A DNA stretch of 64,000 bases from Kingdonia uniflora. Taxonomy: Eukaryota > Streptophyta > Magnoliopsida > Ranunculales > Circaeasteraceae. The DNA is taken from contig JACGCM010001313.1 of assembly GCA_014058105.1 (NCBI GenBank), forward strand, positions 620,001 through 684,000, written 5' to 3'. Position numbers and translations under genes: made by a program. Below are positions 21,638-33,149 of the stretch, piece after piece (the first letter of the stretch is position 1; every line of letters begins with the position of its first letter). A model generated the notes under the pieces. It saw only the letters and a program-made list of their open reading frames with translations, was not told the origin of the DNA and made no database searches.

Positions 21638-22839
21638 TTAAATAAGCTTATGATATCGGTGGTGGCTGTTCTTGCTAAAGAGGATGCAAGATTTTTCAAG
21701 GTTGATCTTTTGCCCTGAGACCTGGGTGTAAGTGTCCAAGGTTTCCTTAAGGGCGCCGACTTCATCAAGGTTTGCTTTGCAGAAGACGAAACTGTTATCG
21801 GCAAAAAGAAGGTGGGAGATAGGAGTGCTAGCTCTGGCCATTTTGATCCCATGAATCTCCCCCTTTGCCTCTTTATGGGTGAGGACACGGGACAAGACCA
21901 TCAATCAGATAAGGAAAAGAGTTTGGGAAAGGGGGTTGCCTTGCCGAATGCCTCTGCCTGGCCTGAGAAACCCGTACGGTGGGCCATTCAGGTTGAAGGA
22001 GAGCACAGTAGTGCTAATGCATTGATGAACCCAGTTGCACCATTTGTCACAGAAGCCCATCGCGTGAAAGGTGTTGTCGAGGAAGGACCATTCCACTCGG
22101 TCAAAAGCCTTACTTAGGTAAAGTTTAACGGCCATGGTGCTAGATTGACCTTTCATCTTCTTAAGGGGAGAGAGGATCTCCTGCGCCATGATGATGTTAT
22201 CAAAAATTTGGCGCCCGGGGATGAAGGCATTCTGAGTAGGGGAGATAAGCTTGTTGAGTAAGGGCTTCAGCCTGTTAGTCATGATCTTAGTAGTGATCTT
22301 TAGCTTGACATTGCAGAGGCTGATGGATCTGTAATGCTCAGGTTTTTCCAAGTTTTTTGCCTAGGAATGAGAGTAATGTTAGTGTGGTTGAATTCCGTAA
22401 GCAGGTGCCCTGTCAGAAAAAAGGCAACAGTGGCTTCGTAAAGGTCGAGCTTAACTGTAGCCCACGATTTTTGGTAGAAGAGGGGTGTGAAACCATCAGG
22501 GCCAGGGGATTTATGGGGGTTCATGGAAAAGAGGGTTTCTTTCACTTCCTCCATAGTGGAGTCGAGGGTGAGAGTGAGATTATCGGCATCAGTGACGATA
22601 ACTTCCATGATGTTCAGGTCCTTAATCTTGATGGGGAGGGTGGAAGGGCTGAAGATATCTCTGAAGTGGTTGACAATGGTGTCACCGATGTCTTTCCGTT
22701 CGTGCCCCCAGGTGCCGTCAATCTTGCAGATTTTCCTAATAGAGTTGGAGCTTCTATGGCCAAGGGTGGAAAGGTGGAAAAAATTAGTATTTCTATCCCC
22801 ATTGTGCAGCCAAGTTTCACGGGACTTATCGCGCCACAA
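21638..22839 (-). pseudogene. LINE reverse transcriptase
   Basis: Three overlapping frames cover RT. 22300-22839 has NTNFFHLSTLGHRSSNSIRK and NPHKSPGPDGFTPLFYQ. 21905-22351 has RSISLCNVKLKITTKIMTNR, NAFIPGRQIFDNI and YLSKAFDRVEW. 21638-21904 has HLLFADNSFVF and LDTYTQVSGQKINLEKS. The catalytic FADD is FADN here, so an essential Asp is lost. It also has YLSKAFD where DLSKAFD is usual, losing another catalytic Asp. The enzyme would copy its own RNA at a nicked target. Confidence 0.85.
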
Positions 22840-23091
22840 GGATTCCTCTTGGTCGAGGAGATAGTTCAGGTGGCGCTGAAGCGCCAGCTCGATCTGGTAG
22901 GTCTGATCGGAATACGCTTCTTTCTGGACGTCGGCAATCTGGTTTCTCAGCTGCTAGATTTTTTGGGGTTGAAAGTAAAATTCATGCTTATTCTAGGTGT
23001 TGAGCTCCCGTTTTGTGTGTCTTAGCTTTTTACACAGGCGAAGCACCCGGGACCCGATTTGAACAGTAGCCGAGGCAATGTTGACAATGTT

Positions 23092-23883
23092 CTAGTTGCC
23101 AGGGTGTTCGGCCCAAGTCGAAAGGAAGTGAAATTGTTTTGGTAAGTCGAACTTTGTGGGTTTCATGTTAAGGATAATGGTACCATGGTCAGAGCCAATC
23201 ATGGGCAGGTTTTGGAGAGTGGCGTCTGGGAAGTGAGTACTCCAAGATACTGAAACCAGGGCACGGTCCAGCCGTTGTTTGATCAAATTGTGCCCTTTCC
23301 GTTTATTATTCCATGTAAAAGGGACCCCCGAGAAACCCAGGTCAATCATAGCAGAGTCGAAGATGAATTCCTGGAGTAGATTCAGGCGAAAGGGATCAAA
23401 CGCGATTTTCCCAAAATTTTCCTCATAGCAAGTAATACTGTTAAGGTCTCCTATGATCATCCAGGGGATGTGAACATTAGGGGCCATAGTACTGATGGCT
23501 TCCCAGTATTGGTTGTTGTTCTAGTGTTCAGGGGGGCCATAAGTGAAGGAGAAAAGCCAGAGGGTAGGGTCAGCGTTCGTGGTAAGCGTAGGAGCTCGAG
23601 AAGAGATGAGAACATCAATCCCTCTAGGAGAGGATGAGTGAATAGTAAGGTTGATATGAGGACCCCAGGCGAGCCAGAGCCCGCCACCTAGGGTGGGAGT
23701 AGCGTCGACGGTGTGAGAATGGGTGAGACCCAGAGGTGAAAGTAATTTGATGGAGTCAGGGTTGGATTCTTTGGTCTTAGAAAGGAAAAAAATGTCAGGA
23801 TGGAACTTCTTGTTGTGAGCGCGAAGCTCTCTAAGGATGGACGGTTTAGTAGTCCCCTTGCAGTTCCAAGAGAGAATAATCAT
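23092..23883 (-). pseudogene. LINE AP-like endonuclease
   Basis: Starts with MIILSWNCKG (23883), the classic beginning of plant L1 ORF2. It continues FFLSKTKESN (where ETK would carry the catalytic Glu; here SKTKES, so the Glu may be lost or shifted), GGGLWLAW, then in the next frame IPWMIIGDLNSI (catalytic D-x-N), GVPFTWNNKRKG, RLDRALVS and MIGSDHGTI (catalytic Asp-His). It nicks the target DNA. A frame change occurs near 23490-23520. Confidence 0.8.
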
Positions 23884-24450
23884 TTGAAACAGAAGGCCGG
23901 TGTCGGGCCTGCTTCCGAGATTTGGATAATGAGGGGTTGTAAATCCGGTGAAGGGTCGGAGTGGTGCTAGTGTTGATGAAGGTCAGGCTGGTGAATCGTG
24001 TCATGAGGTTTTGCCGAGCACCGTCGTCTTCTGAGGGAGAACTTGCCAACCCAGCGTCGGGTTTGGCGAGTGGCTGCGGTGTGAAGGCTGCGAACATTGT
24101 TAACAAAATAGTGGCGCAGGATCGGATTGTTGTGCGCTGGTCCTCTTCTCTGGTGGTTGACCTTCCAATGGTTCCTATCAATCGTGTATAAGTGTTCCTT
24201 GCCCCAAGCTCTCCGTACCCAACTGAAGATGGCTGTATAGGAGCTGGGTTTCAAGAACTTAGTGGTACGTGGATGTAAGAGTAACTGGTGTGTGAGTCTT
24301 GTGTCGGTCCACGTGGGGTCAGTGCATGATCTATCACGGTGATTTGCATGAGGTGGTCGTGAGCATTCAGAATATGTGGCATTGGTATACTTAGTACGCC
24401 ATTTCGAGAAGTTAACGCAACGGGGTAAAGAACAAGAGAGCTGCACAAAA
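23884..24450 (-). other. LINE region upstream of the endonuclease
   Basis: Two minus frames (23967-24446 and 23846-24181) are open but carry no motif I can name. FSWVRRAWGKEHLYTIDRNHW might be an ORF1 remnant, but there is no zinc knuckle or RNA-binding signature. The LINE may be 5'-truncated near here. Confidence 0.3.
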
Positions 24451-26027
24451 AAATCCTTGAAATAATCTAGGCATGCAGGGAATTGAAAGTGTGTGGGTTT
24501 TTTTTTCTTTCAAATATAGCTACAAATACCTCTCCACATAAAGAAGTGGGTGAGAATACAGGGGATATAATAGTGGTCAAAAGTGTTAAATACTTTGTAT
24601 AGAAAGCAAGATACAAAGATATCTAAAAATAGTAAAACTAGGGCCTGGAGTCAACAAAGCAACTAAAACTTCTACATTTAGGCACAAGAAAAGGACCTGT
24701 ATGGCATCCGATTAAGGGTGCAGTTGTTGTGTGATGTAGAGTCGAACCCGACTGTTGACAATGTATGCTTGCGGATACATAATTCTTCTTCGATGAATCT
24801 GCATACAAATAACGAAGACATTAGGTGGTACTAAGTTGTTAGATTTATATATTGGTAATAAGAGCATCCACAATAGTCCAAAAACTAATTCACCAGATTT
24901 ATTCCGAATTAAATCCCATTGTATCCTTAAAGTTTGTTAAGACATCTCAGTCTCGCCTCCAACAGCAGTCAGTGCTAATACTAATGCTACAATTTGGGCC
25001 AGAAAATGCCTCCATCAGTGGATGCTAATGCTAGACTATTTTTCTAATACCAAGCTAGCATGCTTCTATGAATGAGAGGAGTCGAACCTATGTCTCCAGC
25101 ATGCAAAGCCTATGTATTTGAAGGAATGAATGGGACTGAAGATTTTTTTTGCCTTTGCTCTACTCATGGTGGTCATTTCATCTTGCACTGAGTAACACTA
25201 CAACTTCTAACCTAAATGATCGAAGCAACCACTGCAACATAAAGGTTAATTTACAAGGGCAACATTCCTTTGCTTTTAGAAAAAAAAAACGAGGGGAATT
25301 GTCGTCGTTTTACCCGTCGCCTTTGGGTTGGCTGTATATATCTTGCAACGTACACAGTCGTCGTTTTTTGACAAAATATGACAACCTAAAGCCATCGCTA
25401 ATTGACGACAACTAAAATCATGTTTTCCCCGCTTAAACAATGTTTTGCGACAATAATATACCGTCATTTATCTATAGCGATGATAAATGCAGTCATTTAC
25501 CAGTTTTAATTGTCGTATTTTTCCCGCTAAAGCAATTGCTTTTTGGGGGATTCACAAGAGACCCAAAGCCATGGTTTAATAGCATGGAGAAAAAAAGAGA
25601 GTAAATAATTTGAATCCAGGTGGTAATTGAACGACCATCCTCTCAAAAACTTTGAATGCTATTTCCATTATAAGCTAATGGATTCATGCAAAATCATAAG
25701 GAAAACAATTACTACATAAATGGCGTGGCCTGAAAATTACTAAAACAAGCATCCTATAAGGGAAAAGGGTAAATCCAGCTGATTATCTCAAATGCTACCA
25801 CAAAACACATAGACAGTTGTCTTGTTTTATTTTCTAGAAGCATGAGTGCATTGGAGCAAATATCACATTCTCCTGGATTTCGCCAATGTTTCGGAATTGT
25901 CTTAAGCTTAACACTAACTTTCTATTGACATTTAAGAAACTGACTTAGTAATACTAATTTTCAATGTTTAGGACTAGCTAAAGGCATAATGGATCATGAC
26001 TTATAGCAAACAGTTTATAGAGATGCA
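24451..26027. other. Non-coding stretch
   Basis: No supportable gene. 25290-25510 is rich in GTCGT and GCGAC/GACGAC words, like subterminal repeats of a small DNA transposon, but I see no clear terminal inverted repeats. Confidence 0.4.
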
Positions 26028-26623
26028 TGTTGGGAAACCGAGGGGGCAAATCGCAACGCGGAAGCACAATACGATTTAGCAAGAACTCGAAGAACCAACT
26101 CTAACCAAAAGAGAATTCAAACAAAGGCAATAAAACACATACACAAGGTTTAAATTAGGTGGAAACCCTAAACATGATCAAAACCACATCCGACAAGCAC
26201 GACGAATATATTATCATACTAGGGTTACAAGAAGTTTCAGAGATCACTCAAACCTCACCTCTACCTTTTTCAGATAATCCTCAGCAAGAAACTCTAAAAA
26301 GAAAACCCAAGAAATCTCTCCAAAGCTAAACCTTAGATTTCTTCATTTTCTCTCTCTAACTCTTTCTCACAGTACAGAGGCCTTTAACATACATCAATAT
26401 TTATAGGCTTTCCATTAGGTCATCTCTGAAGTACGCATCACGTGATAATCCATCGCTTAGATTAAATCCTTTCGAAACGAACTTAGAAACAAACAAACAT
26501 AGCCATTTCGTTCGAACGAGCCATTAGGTCGTTCGAACGACCATTTGACAATCTTCTAAAATTTTGGCCCAAGAGCTCAATCCGTTCGAACAACTTCCCC
26601 CTGTTTTGAGCCGTATCTTAACA
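26028..26623 (-). repeat. Copia 3' LTR
   Basis: Partner of 34430-35050. Contains three TTCGAA boxes at 26509-26590 and, downstream on the minus strand, a TATA box TATAAATA (about 26398-26405). A purine run GAGGTGGAGAT next to the 26623 end (minus strand) is the likely polypurine tract. Confidence 0.8.
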
Positions 26624-26999
26624 ATCTCCACCTCGGTGATAAAACCATTTCTTCTACTACATTCGTCGTGTATCCTTGTCGTTTCTCAATTAAGAGAATT
26701 ACCCGAGTCTAGGCTTTTTCTAGACCCACTAATCAGAACCCACTTTCTGATCACCTTTGTAGACCGTGCCATTGCTCTACCTTGAACTAACACTACTAGA
26801 AAATGGTCCAACGACCACGGTCTATTTTATTTTTAGCCACAATGACAATAGTGGTTAAATGCCACAACCTAGACTATGGCCAAACCCTAAAATTCGTGGT
26901 TAAAGATATAATCTTTTAACCAGTTCGTAACTATTTATTATGTTCGTGGCCAAAACCGTAGCTAATATTTTTAGAAATGCGAGATTCAACAATTTTCTC

Positions 27000-29900
27000 C
27001 CCCATTTAGAACCTCAGACTTTTTCCTTCAAACTCTAAGTAGTTTCAAGGGTTTCAAATTTCTAAAGAGCAGTGCAAATTTTCCACGAAAATCTTCTGTA
27101 ATATCTCTCTCCCTCTCCAAATCTCAAATCTCACGGAGGTAGGTCTCTATTTTTGATTGATTGATGAGAGCGAAGGCATCTCTCTCTCTCTCTTTGTCAA
27201 AGCTCTGAAAGCATCTCTCTTTTCTCTAAATCAATTTGCTTAGGTGAACTCACAGGGTTGATTGAGGCCAAGGATTGAACCCTTCAAGTTCTAGGTATTA
27301 TATTTGGGTATTTATTCCTGATTTGGGTTCTTTCAAATTTGTTATTGTTGCAATGTTGTATCATTTTGTTTTCGATGTTCCTTAATTTTTTATCATGTTT
27401 ATCTCAAATTATTCCTGGTCATGTGTTTGATGTGGGTTCTCAATTGGTAGCCGTAGTTAGGAGTTTTATGATTTTATTTTAGGTGTTCTGTAAAAAAATT
27501 TCTGCTGATGTATGGAATTTGTTTGGACTACAAATGCTGGGTTTATCTTATATCAAGTGTTAATTTAGAAGCCTCTAATTCTTGAATTATAAGAATTCAT
27601 GAATTACTGAATTGCTTAATGGGGCTCCCAAGATTAGGATCCTAAGTTTAAGGTTTACCCAAAGTTAGGAACCTAGAATGCAGGATATGAACCTAGCTAT
27701 GAGCTAATCCTGGAATTAGGTACCCCAAAGCTACGGAGTCTGCCCATAGGTTATTCTGTACAGTCTGGGTTTCTTTAGGATTATAAGTTAGGGTTTCCTA
27801 ATTATTTGCTAACATAGGGGGTATGTGTTTTTGCAAAGTGCTTGCTAGGGTATAATAGTGGTAAATGCAGGAATCGAAAATGTGCATTTTTAGGCAAAAT
27901 ATTAATGTAAACTCATTTCATTTTTTTCTTACTTTTTTTTCTCAAAAATGCACTTTCTCGTGGTGGAAGGTAGCCTTTTTTTTTCTTTCTATTTACTTTA
28001 AAGGAATGTGGCTATTTAGAACTATTTGCAAAGTGTGGTAGATGTGGTTTTTCTTTTTTTCTTGTCAATTTTTTAAAAGGTGTTTCCATAATTTTTTATT
28101 AGTTGAGGTGAAGGTTCTTAAAAGCTCCATTTTATAAAGTGGTAGTAGTTAGCTGATTTGTAGGATTAACGTTACGGCTGTTTAAGCTTAAAGAAAAGCT
28201 TGCTTAATGTTTTAAAATGAGATCCCCCTATTTCCGTGCAATCGATCGTTCAGCAGGTAAGGAATGAGCTTTTTGTGGGCAGTTTAAAGCTAGAGTCAAA
28301 GTGGCAAAAAAGCGGGGTATAGTTTTCAGAAGACAAAGTACACCCTTTTTAAACTCCCCCTTTCATTAGCAAGCCCCCGCTTATGACTGCCTTGGGAAAT
28401 TGGAGTTTGTCAATCTCCGTGTTGCTCTCATCCTCACTAGAAAGCCTATACCGCAAGCATACCTTCGCTTATGACTACCTTGGCGAGATTTTTTTCAATC
28501 CCGTACGCCCCTCACTATAAAGCCTATGACTGCCCCGGAGCTACAATATCCGCCTCAAAATGTTAGGAAGATAAGGGGGGTCTTCAGGCTCTACAATCAT
28601 TTGGGCCCAATACCTATAGGTGCAACAGATAACAACAACATCCTAATCTCTACCCATTTATTTTCATTTTCAGGGAGTCGTTGTGGTGCTTCTTATGCTA
28701 CCGATGGACTGGTTTCCCCAATGCCTTCTCGCTGGACTTCTTTGCCTTACCAGTTTTCCTCAACCCCTTCTCGTTGGACTTCTTTCTCTTGAGAACCGCA
28801 AGAGAACCTAAACAAGGACCGCCTGTCTAAAAGATTGGCGACACAAAATGTTCATTTGTTGTTGTTTTTAATTTCCATGTGCCTCTTATTCCTTTTCATG
28901 TCTGTGTGCCTGGCATTACTTCATTTCCGTGTGCCTGGTATTACTTTTCGTGGTAGGTGTGTTAGCAACGCTTTTTCATGGTAGTGTGGTTATTACTCGA
29001 TCCTTGAATAGTAGATGTTGAGTCTAAAATACCATAGTTGCTTCCATCCTTTGCTAATAACTTTTTGAACTCCAAGATTATTGCTTGAACGTTAGTCAAA
29101 TAACTGGATGTAATACCATATGTTATACTATAAGTTCCTAAAACTATCCCATTATGATCTATGTATGCAATCCCTATGCATGCAACTCTAAGGTTTCCTG
29201 TGATGATCCATCACAACAAACTTCAACTTATTGATATATGGGAACTCTTATCTATAGCTATGAATATTAGGAGATCTCCTATGTCTCCATTTGATTTTCA
29301 GTGTTTGATAACCTGCTGTCTTGTATTATATTCCTTATTGCTTTATTAGATAAGTTAGAGGAGTTTTGAATGTCTTTCAACATTGATTTGTTAAACTTTG
29401 AAAAGTTGTATGTCTAGATTCCATTCTCCATTTGTTTCTAGATTTTCAAAGATTTTCGCATATAAAATATAGAGAAAATAGTGGTAATCCATAGAACATC
29501 ACTGTAGAACCTAGATGTTTTACTTTTTTTCAAGAGTTAATTTCCATAGATTTATGTTTTCTCTTTTACCGTTAATGCTGGTATGTTATATTTTCTTTGT
29601 CTTCCCCCCCTCTCATCATACACCTTGTTACTATTTCCCTTTCTTTTTAATAGAAGAAACAAAGGCACGAAAAACTCGTGTGTTTTTGTTGCGCAATGTA
29701 AGTGTTAAATAGTTGATAAATGGTGTTGAGACTTGAAGAGAACGCAAGGTATAACTATGCATTGCATAACAACTTTCATTTCTTACATGCTTATACACTT
29801 TAATTTTCTCTTTGACTTTATACATTTTACGTATGTATAGTCCAGTCCACAAGTTAATGGAAAACAGTCTGATGTTACTCAAGTCATGGAAGTAGCACCC

Positions 29901-30480
29901 TTTTCGTTGGCACTATTTACAAGACATGGACAATTGAAACTGTAAGTAGTCGTCCCTTCCTCACATGGGTGATCAAGTTATCCACTTGAGAATTATAATA
30001 TTTTGTTTCCTCTTAACTATTTTATCTGCCTTTTATTCAGCTATAAGAGAAGTTGAAGCATGCATATGAATCAGGTACATGAATGTGAACACCAAAGTTA
30101 CTCAACATGAAATAGAAGTCTTGGTTACTTTTTTGCGATGATGAGACTAAAAATGAGTTGGCGATGATGATAGAAACTACCTATTTTCTGATATGGGGAA
30201 ATGGATATCCCCTTTTCCAGATAAAGAAACTAATAGATCCTTCTAAGGCCTACTCATTCATTTTCTAATTTGGGTTTTTTTTTTCTTCCTTTTTGTTGGA
30301 ATTAGGTTTCTTAATTGTTGATCAATCCATTTGATATTTTTGGGAGGCATCTGGAAGCGTTATTAGTCTTTCACAGAAAATGATAATTTTTTTTGTAAGT
30401 TTTCTTCTTATCCTTAACAAGTTTATGTTTGAAGTCTGACTATTTTTTTTTTTTACCATATCTTTAATCTTTCTTTCCGG
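27000..30480. other. CACTA interior without recognisable genes
   Basis: AT-rich. 27050-27300 looks like a plant 5' leader (CT-rich, TCTCTC runs, then splice-like AG/GT sites). 28490-28800 is a GC-richer segment with a near-duplicated TCTCG(C/T)TGGACTTCTT (28724 and 28767). No protein match could be made by eye. Confidence 0.35.
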
Positions 30481-30484
30481 AACT

Positions 30485-30583
30485 AATGAGGATAGTATTA
30501 TTTCTCTGGAAGGGCTCAGTCTTGATGTGATTACTTACACTACTCTCATAAAGCATTTATCAGGGCATGAAAGTTTTGATCAG
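30485..30583 (+). pseudogene. Possible PPR-gene exon fragment
   Basis: The frame reads GLSLDVITYTTLIKHLSGHE and ends in FDQ before a GT. It resembles the core of a pentatricopeptide repeat (PDVxTYxxLIxGL...G), the family of plant organelle RNA-binding proteins. Only one repeat-length piece is present, so the call is weak. Confidence 0.3.
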
Positions 30584-31071
30584 GTCAGTTACACCCTCGA
30601 GGTTGATTGCTATTTCTATTTATTTTTTCATGCAAGATAGAGAATTCGCGTTCCACCATTCTCACATTTCCACCATTTGTTGCTATAGGATATTACGCTT
30701 GACCTTTATGTTTGTAATGCTTGCAGGATACTATACAAATCAGACCAAAAAGCTTGATATCACATAGTAAGATATGAACTATTAGCTTGAAGGTTGTTCT
30801 TGTGAGTTATGGAGTTAAATTTAATTTATAAAGTTTGTAAATTTTTCTCTGTATTTTCTCCATTGCAGTGGGGAGATTTCTCGTTCGTGAGAAGATGAGT
30901 CACGATTGGAGGATTTTTTTTTGCTTACTTTCTAATGCTTATTGGTGCAATAGGATATTATGCATACCAAACTTACATTTCTAATGCTTGCAGGATTCTA
31001 TGCAAACCAGTTCAGAAAGCTTGATATCACATAGTAAGATATTAACCCATTATCTTTTACACTTGAACGTT

Positions 31072-31110
31072 CACTACTAGATATGGACCAGCAACCATGG
31101 TCTATATTGG
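31072..31110 (+). repeat. Second CACTA-like terminus
   Basis: CACTACTAGATATGGACC followed by ACCATGGTCTAT closely matches the start of the element at 26791 (CACTACTAGAAAATGGTCC ... ACCACGGTCTAT), in the same direction. It may be the left end of a second, nested element that carries the ERECTA exons. Confidence 0.55.
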
Positions 31111-31454
31111 CTCTAAAAAAAGTCATATTCACCTTTATAGCTTTTATTTGTATAACTAATATATTTGTAAGAAAAATAATAAACATAAACAATAGGCTTC
31201 AACGAAGTAAAGATACACGAAGATGCTTTTTCTTCACTGCCATATCTAAAGGGTCATCATATTTACATTCTTGGTTTTTCTTCCCCCACAAATCTACATA
31301 TGTTTGTTGCTTGATTCACAACCTACTGCCTACACTTAAAAAGTGCACAAGTTAAAGTAAAACCAGATTACTTGTTTGATAATAGTCAAAGAAATTTTTG
31401 TAGGTGTAGTTTCCATCACGATTGTAATGATTTGTTTGAATTTATCGAAACCAG

Positions 31455-32785
31455 GGATCTCGCACAGAACCAGCTCATAGGTGAAATTCTAAGGCTTATT
31501 TACAGGAATGAAGTACTACAATACCTGTGAGTATTTTTATTTAAATATTAATTACTATAGATACGACGTTAATGTTGCAATACTTGTGAGTACTTTTATT
31601 TTTAAATATTAATTACTATAGACACGGTGTTAATGTTAATTTTTATTTTACTCGTAAGTCTCTCTGATTGAGGAGGTTATGCGCTTAATTTTAAAGGGGT
31701 TTGCGTGGCAATTCACTTACTGGAAGTTTATCCCCTGATATGTGCCAATTGACTGGTCTTTGGTACTTGTAAGTGTTTATGTAAATAAATAAATTCCACT
31801 TTTAGGCCTATGCTACATCTCATCTACAAGACTATAATATTCTATTTGTCCAACTTTACATTTGTAATTGATAGTGATGTACGAGGAAATAATAACTGGC
31901 GGGATCCCCGACAATATTGGAAATTGCACTAGTTTTGAGATCTTGTTAGTATTCACTTTGCTCTTATTATTGGTCTATACATACTCCTTTGCATGCTTCA
32001 AATTTTCTTATATAAATTCAGAATTGTCTATTCACTTTCAGAGACATCTCGTACAACCAGATATCTAGAGAAATTCCTTACAACATTAGTTTTTTACAAG
32101 TCGCTACCCTATAAGTTATTATCTTTAGTTTGTAATTTTGTTGACAGTTTCTGTGCTTTTTGGTTAGGTTATCATATCATGGCAAAAATATACTTATTTA
32201 AAAATATTGTACTTATTTTTCATATTTGATATTTTATATTGTTAATCCTTCTATTTTCTTTGACTAGGTCACTTCAAGGAAATAAGCATAGTGGAAAGAT
32301 CTCAGAAGTTATTGGTCTAATGCAAGCACTTGCTATTTTGTTAGTGTTCATATTATCAGTTATGTTATTTTCCTTTGTGCTTTTTATGGATTTTTCTTCT
32401 TCTTAGATGTAGATCAAGTGAATTTTTCTTTATTTCAGGGACTTGAGTAAAAACAAGTTAGTTGGATCAATTCCACCAATTCTTGGCAATCTTTTTTATA
32501 CTGACAAATTGTGAGTTTTAGATCATTTATACAAGTTATTGCGTAGTCATTTTTAAAAAAAAATTCTCCAATTACTTGATTCCAACATCCTTTTGGTTAA
32601 TGTTCACCCAGGTATTTACAGGGTAATAGCCTTACTGGGTCAATCCCCACAAAGTTAGGGAACATGACCAAGCTTAGTTATTTGTAAGAAAACCTCCTTC
32701 AAGATGTTTTGGTTTATAATTTTCATTTAGACAGTTCTCTTATTCTACCAATGCTCAGGCAACTAAAAGACAATCAGTTGGTTGA
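31455..32785 (+). pseudogene. ERECTA-family LRR receptor kinase, eight-exon fragment
   Basis: Eight successive exons, each one LRR of about 24 residues, with introns in the same phase as in ERECTA genes: 31455-31526 (DLAQNQLIGEI...RNEVLQYL), 31697-31768 (SLSPDMCQLTGLWYF), 31875-31944 (GGIPDNIGNCTSFEIL), 32042-32110 (DISYNQISREIPYNI), 32268-32339 (KISEVIGLMQALAIL), 32439-32510 (SIPPILGNLFYTDKL), 32612-32683 (SIPTKLGNMTKLSYL) and 32759 to about 32785 (QLKDNQLV). ERECTA kinases perceive EPF/EPFL peptides and control stomatal spacing and stem growth. The piece covers only middle LRRs: no signal peptide, membrane span or kinase. Exon 3 lacks two bases, and the donor after exon 4 is ATAAG instead of GTAAG, so it cannot make a protein. 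It lies inside the CACTA element. Confidence 0.9.
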
Positions 32786-33149
32786 TTTTGAAATTGGGTA
32801 TTTCATTGTAGGCTGAGGTAGACACATGTCAGGTGTTTACGCAAGTGACTTTGCTACCTGAGTCAAATATATGAATTTGCCTTCTTTAGGTGTTTTTTTT
32901 TTTGGGGTTTTGGGTTTCGAGTGATTGTAATGACTATACAAATGTGAAATATATATATAAATATTTTTTTTTTATGTAAAATGACTTTAGCCACGGCTAG
33001 TTTTGTAGTTAATAGCGAGTATTAGCCATAGACGAAACAGTGGTAATTAACAAGCATTAGCCACAAATATTATGGTGGTGATTGATATGTATTAGCCACG
33101 AGACATTTCGTAGGAAAGTTCGTTGCCAACGGAGCCATTTGCCACAGTT

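Larger units (their letters stand above)
19709..24450 (-). mobile_element. L1-type LINE retrotransposon, decayed
   Basis: The domains run leftward in the plant L1 order: AP-type endonuclease (23883-23092), reverse transcriptase (22839-21638), zinc-finger-like region (about 21250-20395) and RNase H (about 20240-19802), then a short 3' end and an A-tail (T run at 19709-19725). The 5' boundary is unclear. I could not find target duplications with confidence. It is GC-richer than its surroundings, as LINE coding DNA often is. Several frameshifts and a mutated RT active site show it is dead. Confidence 0.85.

Noticed and set aside
22357..23025. 222-codon plus-strand ORF, and 20204-20752 (182 codons)
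   Set aside because: Both are shadows of the LINE reverse transcriptase and C-terminal region on the minus strand; no motifs of their own.
31455..32785. ERECTA exons as a working receptor-kinase gene
   Set aside because: No signal peptide, membrane span or kinase; a 2-base deletion and a lost splice donor are present.
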